Positions 49,945 through 57,412 of a DNA stretch of 64,000 nucleotides are shown one piece after another (the first letter of the stretch is position 1; every line of letters begins with the position of its first letter). Source of the stretch: Pseudomonas sp. Irchel 3E13 (GTDB taxonomy: Bacteria; Pseudomonadota; Gammaproteobacteria; Pseudomonadales; Pseudomonadaceae); contig NZ_FYDX01000001.1 in NCBI RefSeq assembly GCF_900187455.1, positions 484,960 to 548,959 of the forward strand, given 5' to 3'. A program made the translations under genes and the position numbers. Below the pieces are notes generated by a model. The model was not told the DNA's origin. It saw only the letters and a program-made list of their open reading frames with translations, and did no database searches.

Positions 49945-50487
49945 ATGAAAATCGCCCTCATCACCAGCGCGCTCACTGCAGCAATGTTGACTGCCAGCCT
50001 GCAAAGCGCCCAGGCGGCATCAGATCTGATCGGCAAGCGCGTGCAGAATACCTACGACGTAACGCTCTACCTGGACCCCGAGAAAGGCTTGGCCTATGCG
50101 TTGAAGAATCCCAAGTTCCAGCGCTATCACACCAATCCGCGCAAGATGAAAATCAGCTACGCAATGGACAGCGTCGAAGCCGCCCCCAAGTCAACATCCG
50201 CCGAACCGGTGCTTGTCGAAATGGCGGTCATGAGTGATCGCAAACTGGCCGAAATGAAACTGAGCCAAGAAGACCAGTGCTACGAAGCGTTTACCGCCGT
50301 ACTAAGCCGCTTGGCATTCTCGGCCGCCTCCGCCAAGAATCTCGAAGACCACCAATATTTCCACCTCGCCAACGTCATTACCCTGGACGATAAAAAAGTA
50401 CCGGGCGCGCCGGGTGTGATCACGTGCAAGATCCCGGATCATGGTTCGATTTTTATGTATGCGCGGGGACAGGTCAGTACTCAATAA
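49945..50487 (+). CDS. Secreted protein of unknown function
   Basis: 180 residues with signal peptide ITSALTAAMLTASLQSAQAAS. Mature part NTYDVTLYLDPEKGLAYALKNPKFQRYHT and the later DQCYEAFTAVLSRLAF and ITCKIPDHGSIF contain two Cys that could pair. No family recognised. It lies alone between the helix-hairpin-helix gene and an acetyltransferase. Confidence 0.7.
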   Translation: MKIALITSALTAAMLTASLQSAQAASDLIGKRVQNTYDVTLYLDPEKGLAYALKNPKFQRYHTNPRKMKISYAMDSVEAAPKSTSAEPVLVEMAVMSDRKLAEMKLSQEDQCYEAFTAVLSRLAFSAASAKNLEDHQYFHLANVITLDDKKVPGAPGVITCKIPDHGSIFMYARGQVSTQ

Positions 50488-50570
50488 GGCCGGGCGCGGC
50501 GCATACCAATAATTTTCCAGCCGAGACAAGCAGCGAGAAAACGCTAATTCTTCAGGATTGAGGGCTCAGC

Positions 50571-51026
50571 ATGGAATGTCACGTTCGTCCCGCCACGAGC
50601 AACGATGCAGCCGCGATTAGCCGTGTAGTTCTTGCTGCCCTGCGTGAGTCAAATTCACAGGACTACCCGGCTGACGTTATCGCTCAGGTTGGACAGAGCT
50701 TTACTCCTGAAGCCATTACCGCACAACTCCATAAGCGCAAGGTTTTCGTAGCCTTACTGGACGGAAATATTATCGGCACGGCCAGTCTCGACGGTGACGT
50801 CGTCAGAAGTGTTTTCGTTGACCCTGTGCATCAAAAAGGCGGTATCGGCCGGCATTTAATGGATGTCATTCATGCAACTGCTGCCCGCGCCGGCGTTAAA
50901 GCGGTGCGTGTGCCCTCCTCGATTACAGCCGAAGCGTTTTATGCCGCGTTGGGTTATCAGAAAATTCGCGACGCGTTTCATGGGGCTGAGCGCACCGTCG
51001 TTATGGAAAAGCGGCTTCAGAATTAG
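50571..51026 (+). CDS. GNAT N-acetyltransferase
   Basis: 151 residues: VRPATSNDAAAISRVVLAAL, then HKRKVFVALLDGNIIGTASLDGDVVRSVFVDPVHQKGGIGRHLMDVIHATAARAGVKAVRVPSSITAEAFYAALGYQ. The acetyl-CoA loop is QKGGIGRHLM. The acyl acceptor is unknown. A paralogous fold lies convergent at 51126-51569. Confidence 0.87.
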   Translation: MECHVRPATSNDAAAISRVVLAALRESNSQDYPADVIAQVGQSFTPEAITAQLHKRKVFVALLDGNIIGTASLDGDVVRSVFVDPVHQKGGIGRHLMDVIHATAARAGVKAVRVPSSITAEAFYAALGYQKIRDAFHGAERTVVMEKRLQN

Positions 51027-51125
51027 TCCACGGGAAAGGTGACTGATGAAAAAGGCGAGGGATTGATTTTTCAGTCGCTCCAACCATCTTAAATTTGTCG
51101 CCTATTCGGCCCCCCTTCTCCTGCC

Positions 51126-51569
51126 CTAGTGACGATCAAGGCACTTTTCGAAGCGAATATCACCTTCGGGTAAATGCTGCACGGGCTTCCAGCCGAGCTT
51201 TCTATAAAAACCACTCGCACGACTTGCTTCAGCGGTTTCCAGCCATATCGTCTGGTGGTGTTGAAACAGGAAAGTCTCTGCTCTATCCATCAAACTGCGC
51301 CCCAATCCGCGCCCCTCGAACTCAGGGAGGACGAAAGCGGCAAACACGCAGCCATCCTCGATATCAGCCATGGAAAAACCTACTGGGACACCATCGACCT
51401 CAGCGACCCACGCGCACGGGGTCTCTAAAATTGCCTGCTGGATAGCTTCGGGAGTAATACCCATTTCAGCTAACTGATCATGGGATAGATGATTTTCCTG
51501 AACACTCGTCCGAATATTAAAAATGGCATCGATATCGGACAGGTCGGCGAGCCTGATTGTTTTTTCCAT
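51126..51569 (-). CDS. GNAT N-acetyltransferase
   Basis: 147 residues: IRLADLSDIDAIFNIRTSVQENHLS, VGFSMADIEDGCVFAAFVLPEFEGRGLGRSLMDRAETFLF and TAEASRASGFYRKLGWKP. The CoA loop is EGRGLGRSLM. The substrate is unknown. Convergent with the other acetyltransferase. Confidence 0.87.
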   Translation of the reverse strand: MEKTIRLADLSDIDAIFNIRTSVQENHLSHDQLAEMGITPEAIQQAILETPCAWVAEVDGVPVGFSMADIEDGCVFAAFVLPEFEGRGLGRSLMDRAETFLFQHHQTIWLETAEASRASGFYRKLGWKPVQHLPEGDIRFEKCLDRH

Positions 51570-51700
51570 GACGTACTCCTTTGTTCTCCGTCAACACAAT
51601 AAAAAGTATCCGTGCAAGTCTGTCCCCAAGGGAGGCGTCACTTGTGCGGCAGTAACGCCGGAATAATGGATGACCAAGCACATATCCCACCGTCAGTACG

Positions 51701-52222
51701 TCACTGCTTCTTCTTGGGCGGAGCTATCAAGTAAGGCCATGCCAGAAAGAATCCGACAAATCCAACAGGACTCAGGTTCGCGTCAGGCCAACGTTGCAGC
51801 GCGCCGAACCATGCTGCGATGAGTGCCACTCCAACGGCGCCCTCTGCACCGGGTATCACATCGCCAGCCAGCGGGTTGAGTGCAATCACGTCAATGAATG
51901 CAACGCGCTCGCCGTCAGACCACAGTCTGGAGGCACTTTTCTGGAATGTTGGCGTTTCGATAACTGTGCGTATCGCCAGGATGTACGGGAATCCAGCATA
52001 CGAAGCAAATCCCGTAGATGCGGCGACCCAAGTATCCGAGGCAGTTCGTTTACTGCTCAGCGCTGGACTGCTGGAAAAAGCGCTGAGCACCTCCTTTTCC
52101 GCCTGCTTTTCCGCCTTTTCCGTCCGTATTGAAGTTGCTGTGGGCAACACGCAAAACCAAGATGCCCACCTGCTAGACTCAACAAGATGATTCCAGATAA
52201 AACTAGAACCACCCCCAGACAC
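51701..52222 (-). CDS. Hypothetical protein with a C-terminal membrane part
   Basis: 173 residues in the longest frame, ending KKKQ. Hydrophobic stretches VIPGAEGAVGVALIAAWFGAL and VGFVGFFLAWPYLIAP suggest membrane attachment of the C-terminal half. No family recognised; the start is uncertain and could be internal. Supported mainly by the open frame and by the lack of a better one on the other strand. Confidence 0.45.
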   Translation of the reverse strand: MSGGGSSFIWNHLVESSRWASWFCVLPTATSIRTEKAEKQAEKEVLSAFSSSPALSSKRTASDTWVAASTGFASYAGFPYILAIRTVIETPTFQKSASRLWSDGERVAFIDVIALNPLAGDVIPGAEGAVGVALIAAWFGALQRWPDANLSPVGFVGFFLAWPYLIAPPKKKQ

Positions 52223-52254
52223 TTGAACATGTCCTGGGGCAGAGCGAAAGATTA

Positions 52255-52716
52255 TTAGTTAAACGTAACAACAATAGGGGAAGGCTCACCAGGCATACCA
52301 GGAGTGCCAGACGTTGAACAGCCTCCATTATTGCAAGTGATAGTCGCGGACAACCCAAGAGAAGGGACAACTTTCGTATACCACGTGCCACCGTCCTTTA
52401 TATGCCTAAAAGTCAAATTGCCAAACTTGTTGCCTTTATCGTCTTCTACAGCCCAGCTGACTTCCTTTGGCCCATTCGTGCAAAGGCTAAAAATGTTATT
52501 TGAGTCGGTCATTCCGACTGACACATCTCCCCGAGGCGGAACGGTATAGTTACCGCTCTTCGGACTGTACATGCACTGGCTGCTAATTTGCCTCACGTAC
52601 TTTGTCGTATTACTCGAATTCTTGAAGTACACCGTATAGTCTTGCGACGCCATAACTTGCGAAGAAGCAAGCATGACAAATGAAACAAGCGCAGCACTTG
52701 AGAATAGTTTTTTCAT
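52255..52716 (-). CDS. Small secreted protein with four Cys
   Basis: 153 residues from the ATG at 52716, which gives signal peptide LFSSAALVSFVMLASSQVMAS. The mature part (QDYTVYFKNSSNTTKYVRQIS, NYTVPPRGDVSVGMTDSNNIFSLC, WAVEDDKGNKFGNLTFRHIKDGG) is beta-strand rich, with Cys in QCMYS, SLCTN, TCNNGGCS, suggesting disulfides. AT content is above that of the neighbours. No family recognised. Confidence 0.7.
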   Translation of the reverse strand: MKKLFSSAALVSFVMLASSQVMASQDYTVYFKNSSNTTKYVRQISSQCMYSPKSGNYTVPPRGDVSVGMTDSNNIFSLCTNGPKEVSWAVEDDKGNKFGNLTFRHIKDGGTWYTKVVPSLGLSATITCNNGGCSTSGTPGMPGEPSPIVVTFN

Positions 52717-53152
52717 GACAACTCCATGTTTTTGAATCTTCCATAAGTAAGGACAAGCCTCGTACGCACCGTGACGGTCGAGCGCGAAAGCCACTATAGA
52801 CAGTAAGGTTTCTCTGATCAAGCAAGCACAGGGCGTTTGCTCTGTACAGGAATGGTCCTACTTTAAAATCCTGAGATTTATTAATGCTTTAGAGCCTGGA
52901 TGTAATCTTGGCATGCAGCCGGTGCGATCAGTCCTTGGTCGCCGTCACCGGTGATTCTGATAACTCGTTGAGCAGCCACTGGGTAAAGTTCGTCTCGCGC
53001 GGTGCCATGAACCACGCCCCCGGGTTTGGGCCTATTTATAGATGCACTACTTGAGAGGCGAAAGATTCAAGGTGCCCGCAATTCGCGCCTCATTACCTAC
53101 AATTCCAAATAAACGCCTGATGCGGAAACGATGCCTAATAATGCGGAAACGA
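52717..53152. other. Intergenic region next to the tRNA-Cys island, no clear gene
   Basis: 436 bp with no supported gene. Short coding-like fragments occur on the minus strand around 52870-53060 in two frames (for example GLIAPAACQDYIQALKH before a stop), which may be a decayed gene end. Direct repeats TGCGGAAACGAT at 53121-53132 and 53142-53153 abut the left copy of the tRNA-derived repeat. Confidence 0.4.
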
Positions 53153-53262
53153 TCGCACTTTTCTCGCCCACAAGAAAAAGCCCCGCAGACGTTAATCTGC
53201 GGGGCTTTCGAATATGGAGGCCGAGGTCGGAATCGAACCGGCGTAGACGGATTTGCAATCCG
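53153..53262. repeat. Left 110-bp direct repeat with truncated tRNA-Cys 3' end (att-like)
   Basis: This segment repeats 57088-57196. The 82 bp from 53181 to 53262 are identical to 57115-57196, and the outer 28 bp are similar with one indel. It includes the terminator and the 3' 48 nt of tRNA-Cys (53215-53262), up to the anticodon stem, after which similarity stops. This is what is left at the far end when an element inserts into a tRNA 3' region, although the repeat is unusually long. Confidence 0.75.
53181..53204 (-). terminator. Terminator copy after the tRNA-Cys fragment
   Basis: CCCCGCAG (53181-53188) and CTGCGGGG (53197-53204); on the minus strand a T-run follows. Identical in stem to the hairpin after the intact tRNA-Cys. 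Confidence 0.8.
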
Positions 53263-53506
53263 AGAGCTAGCGACAGGAAGATCGCTGCGCTCAAGCCGTT
53301 TTCAGTTCCGAAACAATCTCTAAATTGCCGAGCTACAACCCGTATTCTAGAAGGGTCGCTACTCCAGTTTCGGAACCGATTTTTCACCCATCTCCCGGCG
53401 TTCTGCCGACCAAAATCCAATCCCCCAAGCTACAACTCGTCGCCCAGCTCTGGTCAGATCGGTCAAGCCAAAATACTGTATACACATACAGCGCTAGAGC
53501 AAACAC

Positions 53507-54574
53507 ATGCGCGACCAATACGACATCGATACGACCGGCATCGAGCTCGGCTCGCCAACCTACTGGGTCAATGCCAGCACCGGCAACTTGATCCTGCGCT
53601 TCTCCGATGAGCAACTGTCAGGCCTGGGCCAGGACCTGCTCCATACCCGTACCTACAACGCTTTGGGAGCGCTGAACGATGCCGATAGCGATGGCTGGCG
53701 CTGGGACGGTGAGCGCCGCTTGCTGCTGTCCGGCACGGTTTTCACTGCCGGCAGCAGCCTGACCCGTACCACTGGTGACGGTCACGAGACGGTGTATGCC
53801 TGGACCGGTATCCGCTATCAGTCCGCCGAGGGCGATGGTGCCCATGACGTCATCGAATGGGACAACCAGAGCAACCAGCGGCGCTTGACCGATGGGTCGA
53901 GTCGTGCAACCGATCATTATGACGTCAACACGGGTCTGTTGATGATGACCTCGATCCGCTACGGCTACCACAACGGTCAACTGACCAGCGTGGCGGGGGC
54001 AACTGGAGGTGTTGTTGGCAGTGCCAGCGCTGGTTATGCAGTCCAAGGGGTGATTGGCTACGCGAGCAGTCAGCTCGCGAGCAAAATTGTTGGGCTGGAG
54101 ACATCTTTCAGCTGGAGCAGCATGGCTGCTTCTGCGATAGGCTCCATCGTAGCGGGATCGATCAACCAGAGCTCTGGCTTCTGGAACAGCACCATTCGTG
54201 GCCAGATCAGTGCTCATAGCTCCGCGTGGATGAGGGATAAGTGGTTTGGCGATGGACGACCTGATCACGGTCAGGTCGCGGCGGATGCGTTTGGTAACGC
54301 ATTGGCTGACTATGCGCTCCTGAGTCTGAGAGAGTCGGGCAAAAGGGGATCCTGGTTGCCTGGTGGTTACTCGAATGAAACCCATCTGGATCGTGGAGTT
54401 GATGGAGTTGTCCTGAATGGGGATTGGAGAGAGGTATCTGACTCTAGTTCGCCGGGGGTGAATCGTATTGGTATATCTTATTCGTGGGGGCATGTAGGTA
54501 CCAGTACAATTTATGGGGGAAATCGGCAGGGCTGGTGCCAATGCGCGATGATGACAGTAAAGTTGATGTTATGA
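53507..54574 (+). pseudogene. Truncated Rhs/polymorphic-toxin-type protein with frameshifted end
   Basis: The frame is open for 355 residues. The first 150 residues (DTTGIELGSPTYWVNASTGNLILRF, RTYNALGALNDADSDGWRWDGERRLLLSG, SSLTRTTGDGHETVYAW) match the start of giant Rhs or RTX-linked toxins. This is joined near residue 160 (MTSIRYGYHNGQLTSVAG) to a C-terminal segment (GYAVQGVIGYASSQLASKIV, DHGQVAADAFGNALADYALLS) normally found before toxin tips, so the central YD repeats are deleted. The end shifts: after YSWGHVG another frame (54484-54672) continues as LVPMRDDDSKVDVMKYYANEG. The last part is AT-rich. Confidence 0.6.
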
Positions 54575-54634
54575 AATATTATGCGAATGAAGGTTCTATA
54601 CAAAAGTATCCGCGTGCTATAGCGAGTGAGAGTG

Positions 54635-55024
54635 ATGTTAAAAATCTTATATATATATCTGCGCGCCGCTAAAATTATTTGTCTAGCGGTTGCTGTGTCT
54701 GGTTGCTGGTTTTTAGGTTCTGAACCTCATTTTACCCTGAGGATTGAAAATGATTTGGATGTCCCGGTTGCATATTGCTACCGATCAAAGCTTTCTTTGT
54801 GCTCCGACATGATATCGAGTAGAGAATATAGTGTTAGATATTATGATCATGTTTATGGAGGTGCGGGGGTGGCCTTGAAAACTATTCGTGAACAGGCGTT
54901 CGTTTTATGTGGGGTTTTAGTTAGAATTGATGAGCTTGAGGATATTTCACCGATTGAGCATGTACGCGGTGATTACTATAGAATAGTGCTAAATGAGTTG
55001 GTAGGTGACAGATACTGTCATTGA
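54635..55024 (+). CDS. AT-rich lipoprotein, possible immunity partner of the Rhs fragment
   Basis: 129 residues from the ATG at 54635. Lipoprotein signal MLKILYIYLRAAKIICLAVAVSGC with lipobox VSGC, then HFTLRIENDLDVPVAYCYRSKLSLCSDM and a GAGVALKTIREQAFVLC stretch with several Cys. Base composition is clearly lower in GC than the genome, as for toxin-immunity pairs that move by recombination. It overlaps the frameshifted toxin tail. No family recognised; the immunity role is inferred from position. Confidence 0.55.
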   Translation: MLKILYIYLRAAKIICLAVAVSGCWFLGSEPHFTLRIENDLDVPVAYCYRSKLSLCSDMISSREYSVRYYDHVYGGAGVALKTIREQAFVLCGVLVRIDELEDISPIEHVRGDYYRIVLNELVGDRYCH

Positions 55025-55286
55025 CTTGTTTTCTTTAGAGATAGTGCTCATATTTTGACCTGGTTTTTAGCATCTAAAAGCAGCGCGGCAACGATATGGC
55101 AACTACCTGCTCTGTTGTTTCATCGGGTTGAGTGATGAAGAGTGTTATGAGCTGCTTCATCGTTCCCCGGTAACAAAGGGGGGGCGAATCACATTGTGGG
55201 AGCAGGGCAAGGGTTACCCTCGCCAAGCGACGGTGTTCCTTCGTAAGCGCTTCATAAACCCCACCAGACCAAAGATCGCAGTGCGA

Positions 55287-56588
55287 TCAGTTATGTGATC
55301 GCGGCGTGCAGTTCCACGGCAGGAGCGCCTCGAAGTCTTCCACTGAGGACGCTTGGGGCAGGCGTTCCAGTGCGTGGCGTAGCCACGCATAAGGCTCTTT
55401 GCCGTTGGCTTTGGCCGTCTCGACCAAGCTATAGAGGTGAGCACTGGCCGTTGCGCCTTTGGGCGTGCTGCTGAATAACCAATTCTTTCTGCCGATCACA
55501 AACGGGCGGATAGCACGTTCTGCTGCGTTATTGTCGATCGGCAAGTAGCCATGCTCGACATAGCGTTCCAGCTTGCTCCAGTTGTTGGCCGGGTAGCCGA
55601 TGGCTTTACCCAACGCGTTCTGGCTGGTGACTTGGGGCTGTGTCTTCTCCATCCAGATCTTCAACTGAGCCAACACCGGCAGGCTATGCTCCAGGCGGCC
55701 CAGTCTGCGGTCATCATCGTTCGCGTCCTTCAGATCACGCTCGATGCGATAGAGCTTGTTGATCAGGTTCAACGCGATATCTGCCCGGCCGGTCTTGCCC
55801 TTGGGTTGTACTTTCTGCGCGTCAACGAACTTACGTCGTGCATGCGCCCAGCAGCCCAAACGCTCGATACCCTCCTGCGCGGCCAATTCGTTATAGCCGG
55901 AGTAATCGTCGGTCATGACGTAGCCGCGATAGCCCTCAAGCAAGCGCGTCGGCACCTCCTGCGCTCGACTGGTGGCGTAATCGAAAAGGATCACTGGCCG
56001 ATCAGGCGGTCCGCCAGTTTGCACCCACATCCAGGACTGGCTGCTGGGTTCGCGACCAGGCTCTTTCAACACCTGCACCCGAGTTTCATCGCAGTGGATG
56101 ATGCGACTGTCCAACAGGTTCTCGCGCATCAAATTCAATAGCGGCTGAAAATGCTCACCGCACTGAATCACCCAGCGCGCCAAGGTTTGACGCGGAATAT
56201 CGACACCATGGCGGCCCAGGACTTTTTCGAAACGATGAAGTGGCAAGCCGTCCACATACTTGGTGGTCAGCAGCATGGCCAGCACACTGGGGCTGGCCAT
56301 GCTTTTCTCGATCAACTGGGCGGGCTTGTCTGCGGTTACCGGCGCCGACTCGCAATCACGGCAGGACTCGGCCAGACTTTTCACTTCATTGAACAGGGGC
56401 AATTGTGGGGTTGCCGAGTCGCTTGTCTGCTCGGACTTACGTCCGAACAGGCGCTGGCGCAACAGCGCAACTTCCTCTTCGAGATGAACGATCTTGCCCT
56501 TGTCGGACGCGCGCTCGTTGATCATCTGCTCAAGCAATTGCTTGAGCAAAACAGGATCGTCAGGGGGGTTTTGGGGCATGGAAATCAT
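55287..56588 (-). CDS. tnpC: IS66 transposase TnpC with internal deletion
   Basis: 433 residues, against about 510 for normal IS66 TnpC. The N-terminal coiled coil and [12 protein letters not shown] motif are present, as are the DDE residues in [22 protein letters not shown] and [11 protein letters not shown], and the C-terminal LPWN tail. Between [10 protein letters not shown] and [12 protein letters not shown] the zinc-binding zf-IS66 region is reduced to a short [10 protein letters not shown] remnant, so an in-frame deletion of roughly 75 residues is likely. Activity is doubtful. It follows tnpB after 18 bp. Confidence 0.88.
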   Translation of the reverse strand: MISMPQNPPDDPVLLKQLLEQMINERASDKGKIVHLEEEVALLRQRLFGRKSEQTSDSATPQLPLFNEVKSLAESCRDCESAPVTADKPAQLIEKSMASPSVLAMLLTTKYVDGLPLHRFEKVLGRHGVDIPRQTLARWVIQCGEHFQPLLNLMRENLLDSRIIHCDETRVQVLKEPGREPSSQSWMWVQTGGPPDRPVILFDYATSRAQEVPTRLLEGYRGYVMTDDYSGYNELAAQEGIERLGCWAHARRKFVDAQKVQPKGKTGRADIALNLINKLYRIERDLKDANDDDRRLGRLEHSLPVLAQLKIWMEKTQPQVTSQNALGKAIGYPANNWSKLERYVEHGYLPIDNNAAERAIRPFVIGRKNWLFSSTPKGATASAHLYSLVETAKANGKEPYAWLRHALERLPQASSVEDFEALLPWNCTPRSHN

Positions 56589-56606
56589 GCCGCGGATTAT
56601 ACCGAA

Positions 56607-56966
56607 TCAGGCGACGTATCGAGGCGTCAAAACCTGATGTGGACGATTGCGCCAGAGGTCGAAACCGTCGAGCAGCCAGTTAAGCTCCTGCACGGTCAGG
56701 ACGATGGCCTCGTCTGTCGGATCGGGCGATGTTTTGAATCGCTCCGAGTCCAGGCGTTTGAGCCAGAGACAGAAGCCGTTGCGCTCCCAATACAGTATTT
56801 TCACCCGATTGCGCGGCTTGTTGAGGAAGACGAAAAGCACTGGGTCGAACACCGCGACCTTGATATCGAGTTCGACCAGGGCAGCCAAGCCATCAATGGA
56901 TTTTCGAAAGTCTACGGGCTTGGGGTAGAGGTAGACTTTTTCGACTTTGGCGTCGGGTCGCATCAT
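56607..56966 (-). CDS. tnpB: IS66 accessory protein TnpB
   Basis: 119 residues: MMRPDAKVEKVYLYPKPVDFRKSIDGLAALVE, then DPVLFVFLNKPRNRVKILYWERNGFCLWLKRL and HQVLTPRYVA, the complete IS66 Orf2 pattern. It is needed with TnpC for transposition of most IS66 elements. Confidence 0.93.
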   Translation of the reverse strand: MMRPDAKVEKVYLYPKPVDFRKSIDGLAALVELDIKVAVFDPVLFVFLNKPRNRVKILYWERNGFCLWLKRLDSERFKTSPDPTDEAIVLTVQELNWLLDGFDLWRNRPHQVLTPRYVA

Positions 56967-57051
56967 GGCTACGGGCTCCAGAAAGAAATCGGGAGCACAG
57001 CATCCGGGTTCAGGCAGGGGCTTTGAATGTGGGGTTCATGGAGCGGTTACG

Positions 57052-57087
57052 AAGTTTCGGAACTCCACCTCTAAAGTTTCGGAACTC
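57052..57087. repeat. Tandem 22-bp unit with AAGTTTCGGAACTC twice
   Basis: The 14-mer occurs at 57052-57065 and 57074-57087, exactly 22 bp apart. It lies between the IS66 right end and the right copy of the tRNA-derived repeat. The core GTTTCGGAAC also occurs at 53367-53376 and, inverted, at 53305-53314 near the other border. Confidence 0.7.
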
Positions 57088-57196
57088 TCGCACTTTTCCA
57101 CGCACAAGAAAAAACCCCGCAGACGTTAATCTGCGGGGCTTTCGAATATGGAGGCCGAGGTCGGAATCGAACCGGCGTAGACGGATTTGCAATCCG
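57088..57196. repeat. Right copy of the tRNA-Cys-containing direct repeat
   Basis: Matches 53153-53262; 57115-57196 is identical to 53181-53262 over 82 bp. It runs through the terminator into the 3' part of the intact tRNA-Cys. Confidence 0.8.
57110..57138 (-). terminator. Terminator of tRNA-Cys
   Basis: CCCCGCAG (57115-57122) and CTGCGGGG (57131-57138), with a T-run on the minus strand just before 57115. Confidence 0.85.
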
Positions 57197-57222
57197 GAGC
57201 ATAACCACTTTGCTACTCGGCC
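57149..57222 (-). tRNA. tRNA-Cys (anticodon GCA)
   Basis: The 74-nt reverse-strand sequence has acceptor arms GGCCGAG and CTCGGCC, anticodon loop ATTGCAA reading GCA, T loop GGTTCGATTCC and an encoded CCA end. A truncated copy of its 3' part lies at 53215-53262. Confidence 0.96.
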
Positions 57223-57412
57223 TCTGATGAGCTTCGGAAATCGTTGATTTCTCTAACTCTTTGAAAACGTTGAGAATTTTATTTCTCGTCGCTTTCGATG
57301 GACGCCATTATGCGTGCATTCACCCATGCTGGCAACCCCCTGATTTAAAAAAGTTTTCGTCCTGGAAACGGGCGGTTTTTCCCACGTAACCGCCCTGCTC
57401 CAAGGGTTGGCT

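Larger units (their letters stand above)
55243..57050 (-). mobile_element. IS66-family element, decayed (tnpB and tnpC, no tnpA)
   Basis: The ends are imperfect 22-bp inverted repeats: GTAAGCGCTTCATAAACCCCAC at 55243-55264 and, inverted, GTAACCGCTCCATGAACCCCAC at 57029-57050 (19 of 22 match). Length is 1,808 bp. tnpC and tnpB are present; only about 60 bp separate tnpB from the inner end of the right repeat, leaving no room for tnpA. Flanking 8-mers (gttccttc and gaagtttc) do not match, so no target-site duplication is seen. Confidence 0.85.

Noticed and set aside
52870..53060. Minus-strand coding-like fragments in two frames
   Set aside because: They look protein-like but lack a credible start and are short; possibly a decayed gene end. 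Not called as a gene.
55235..57058. Target-site duplication around the IS66 element
   Set aside because: The flanking 8-mers gttccttc and gaagtttc do not match.
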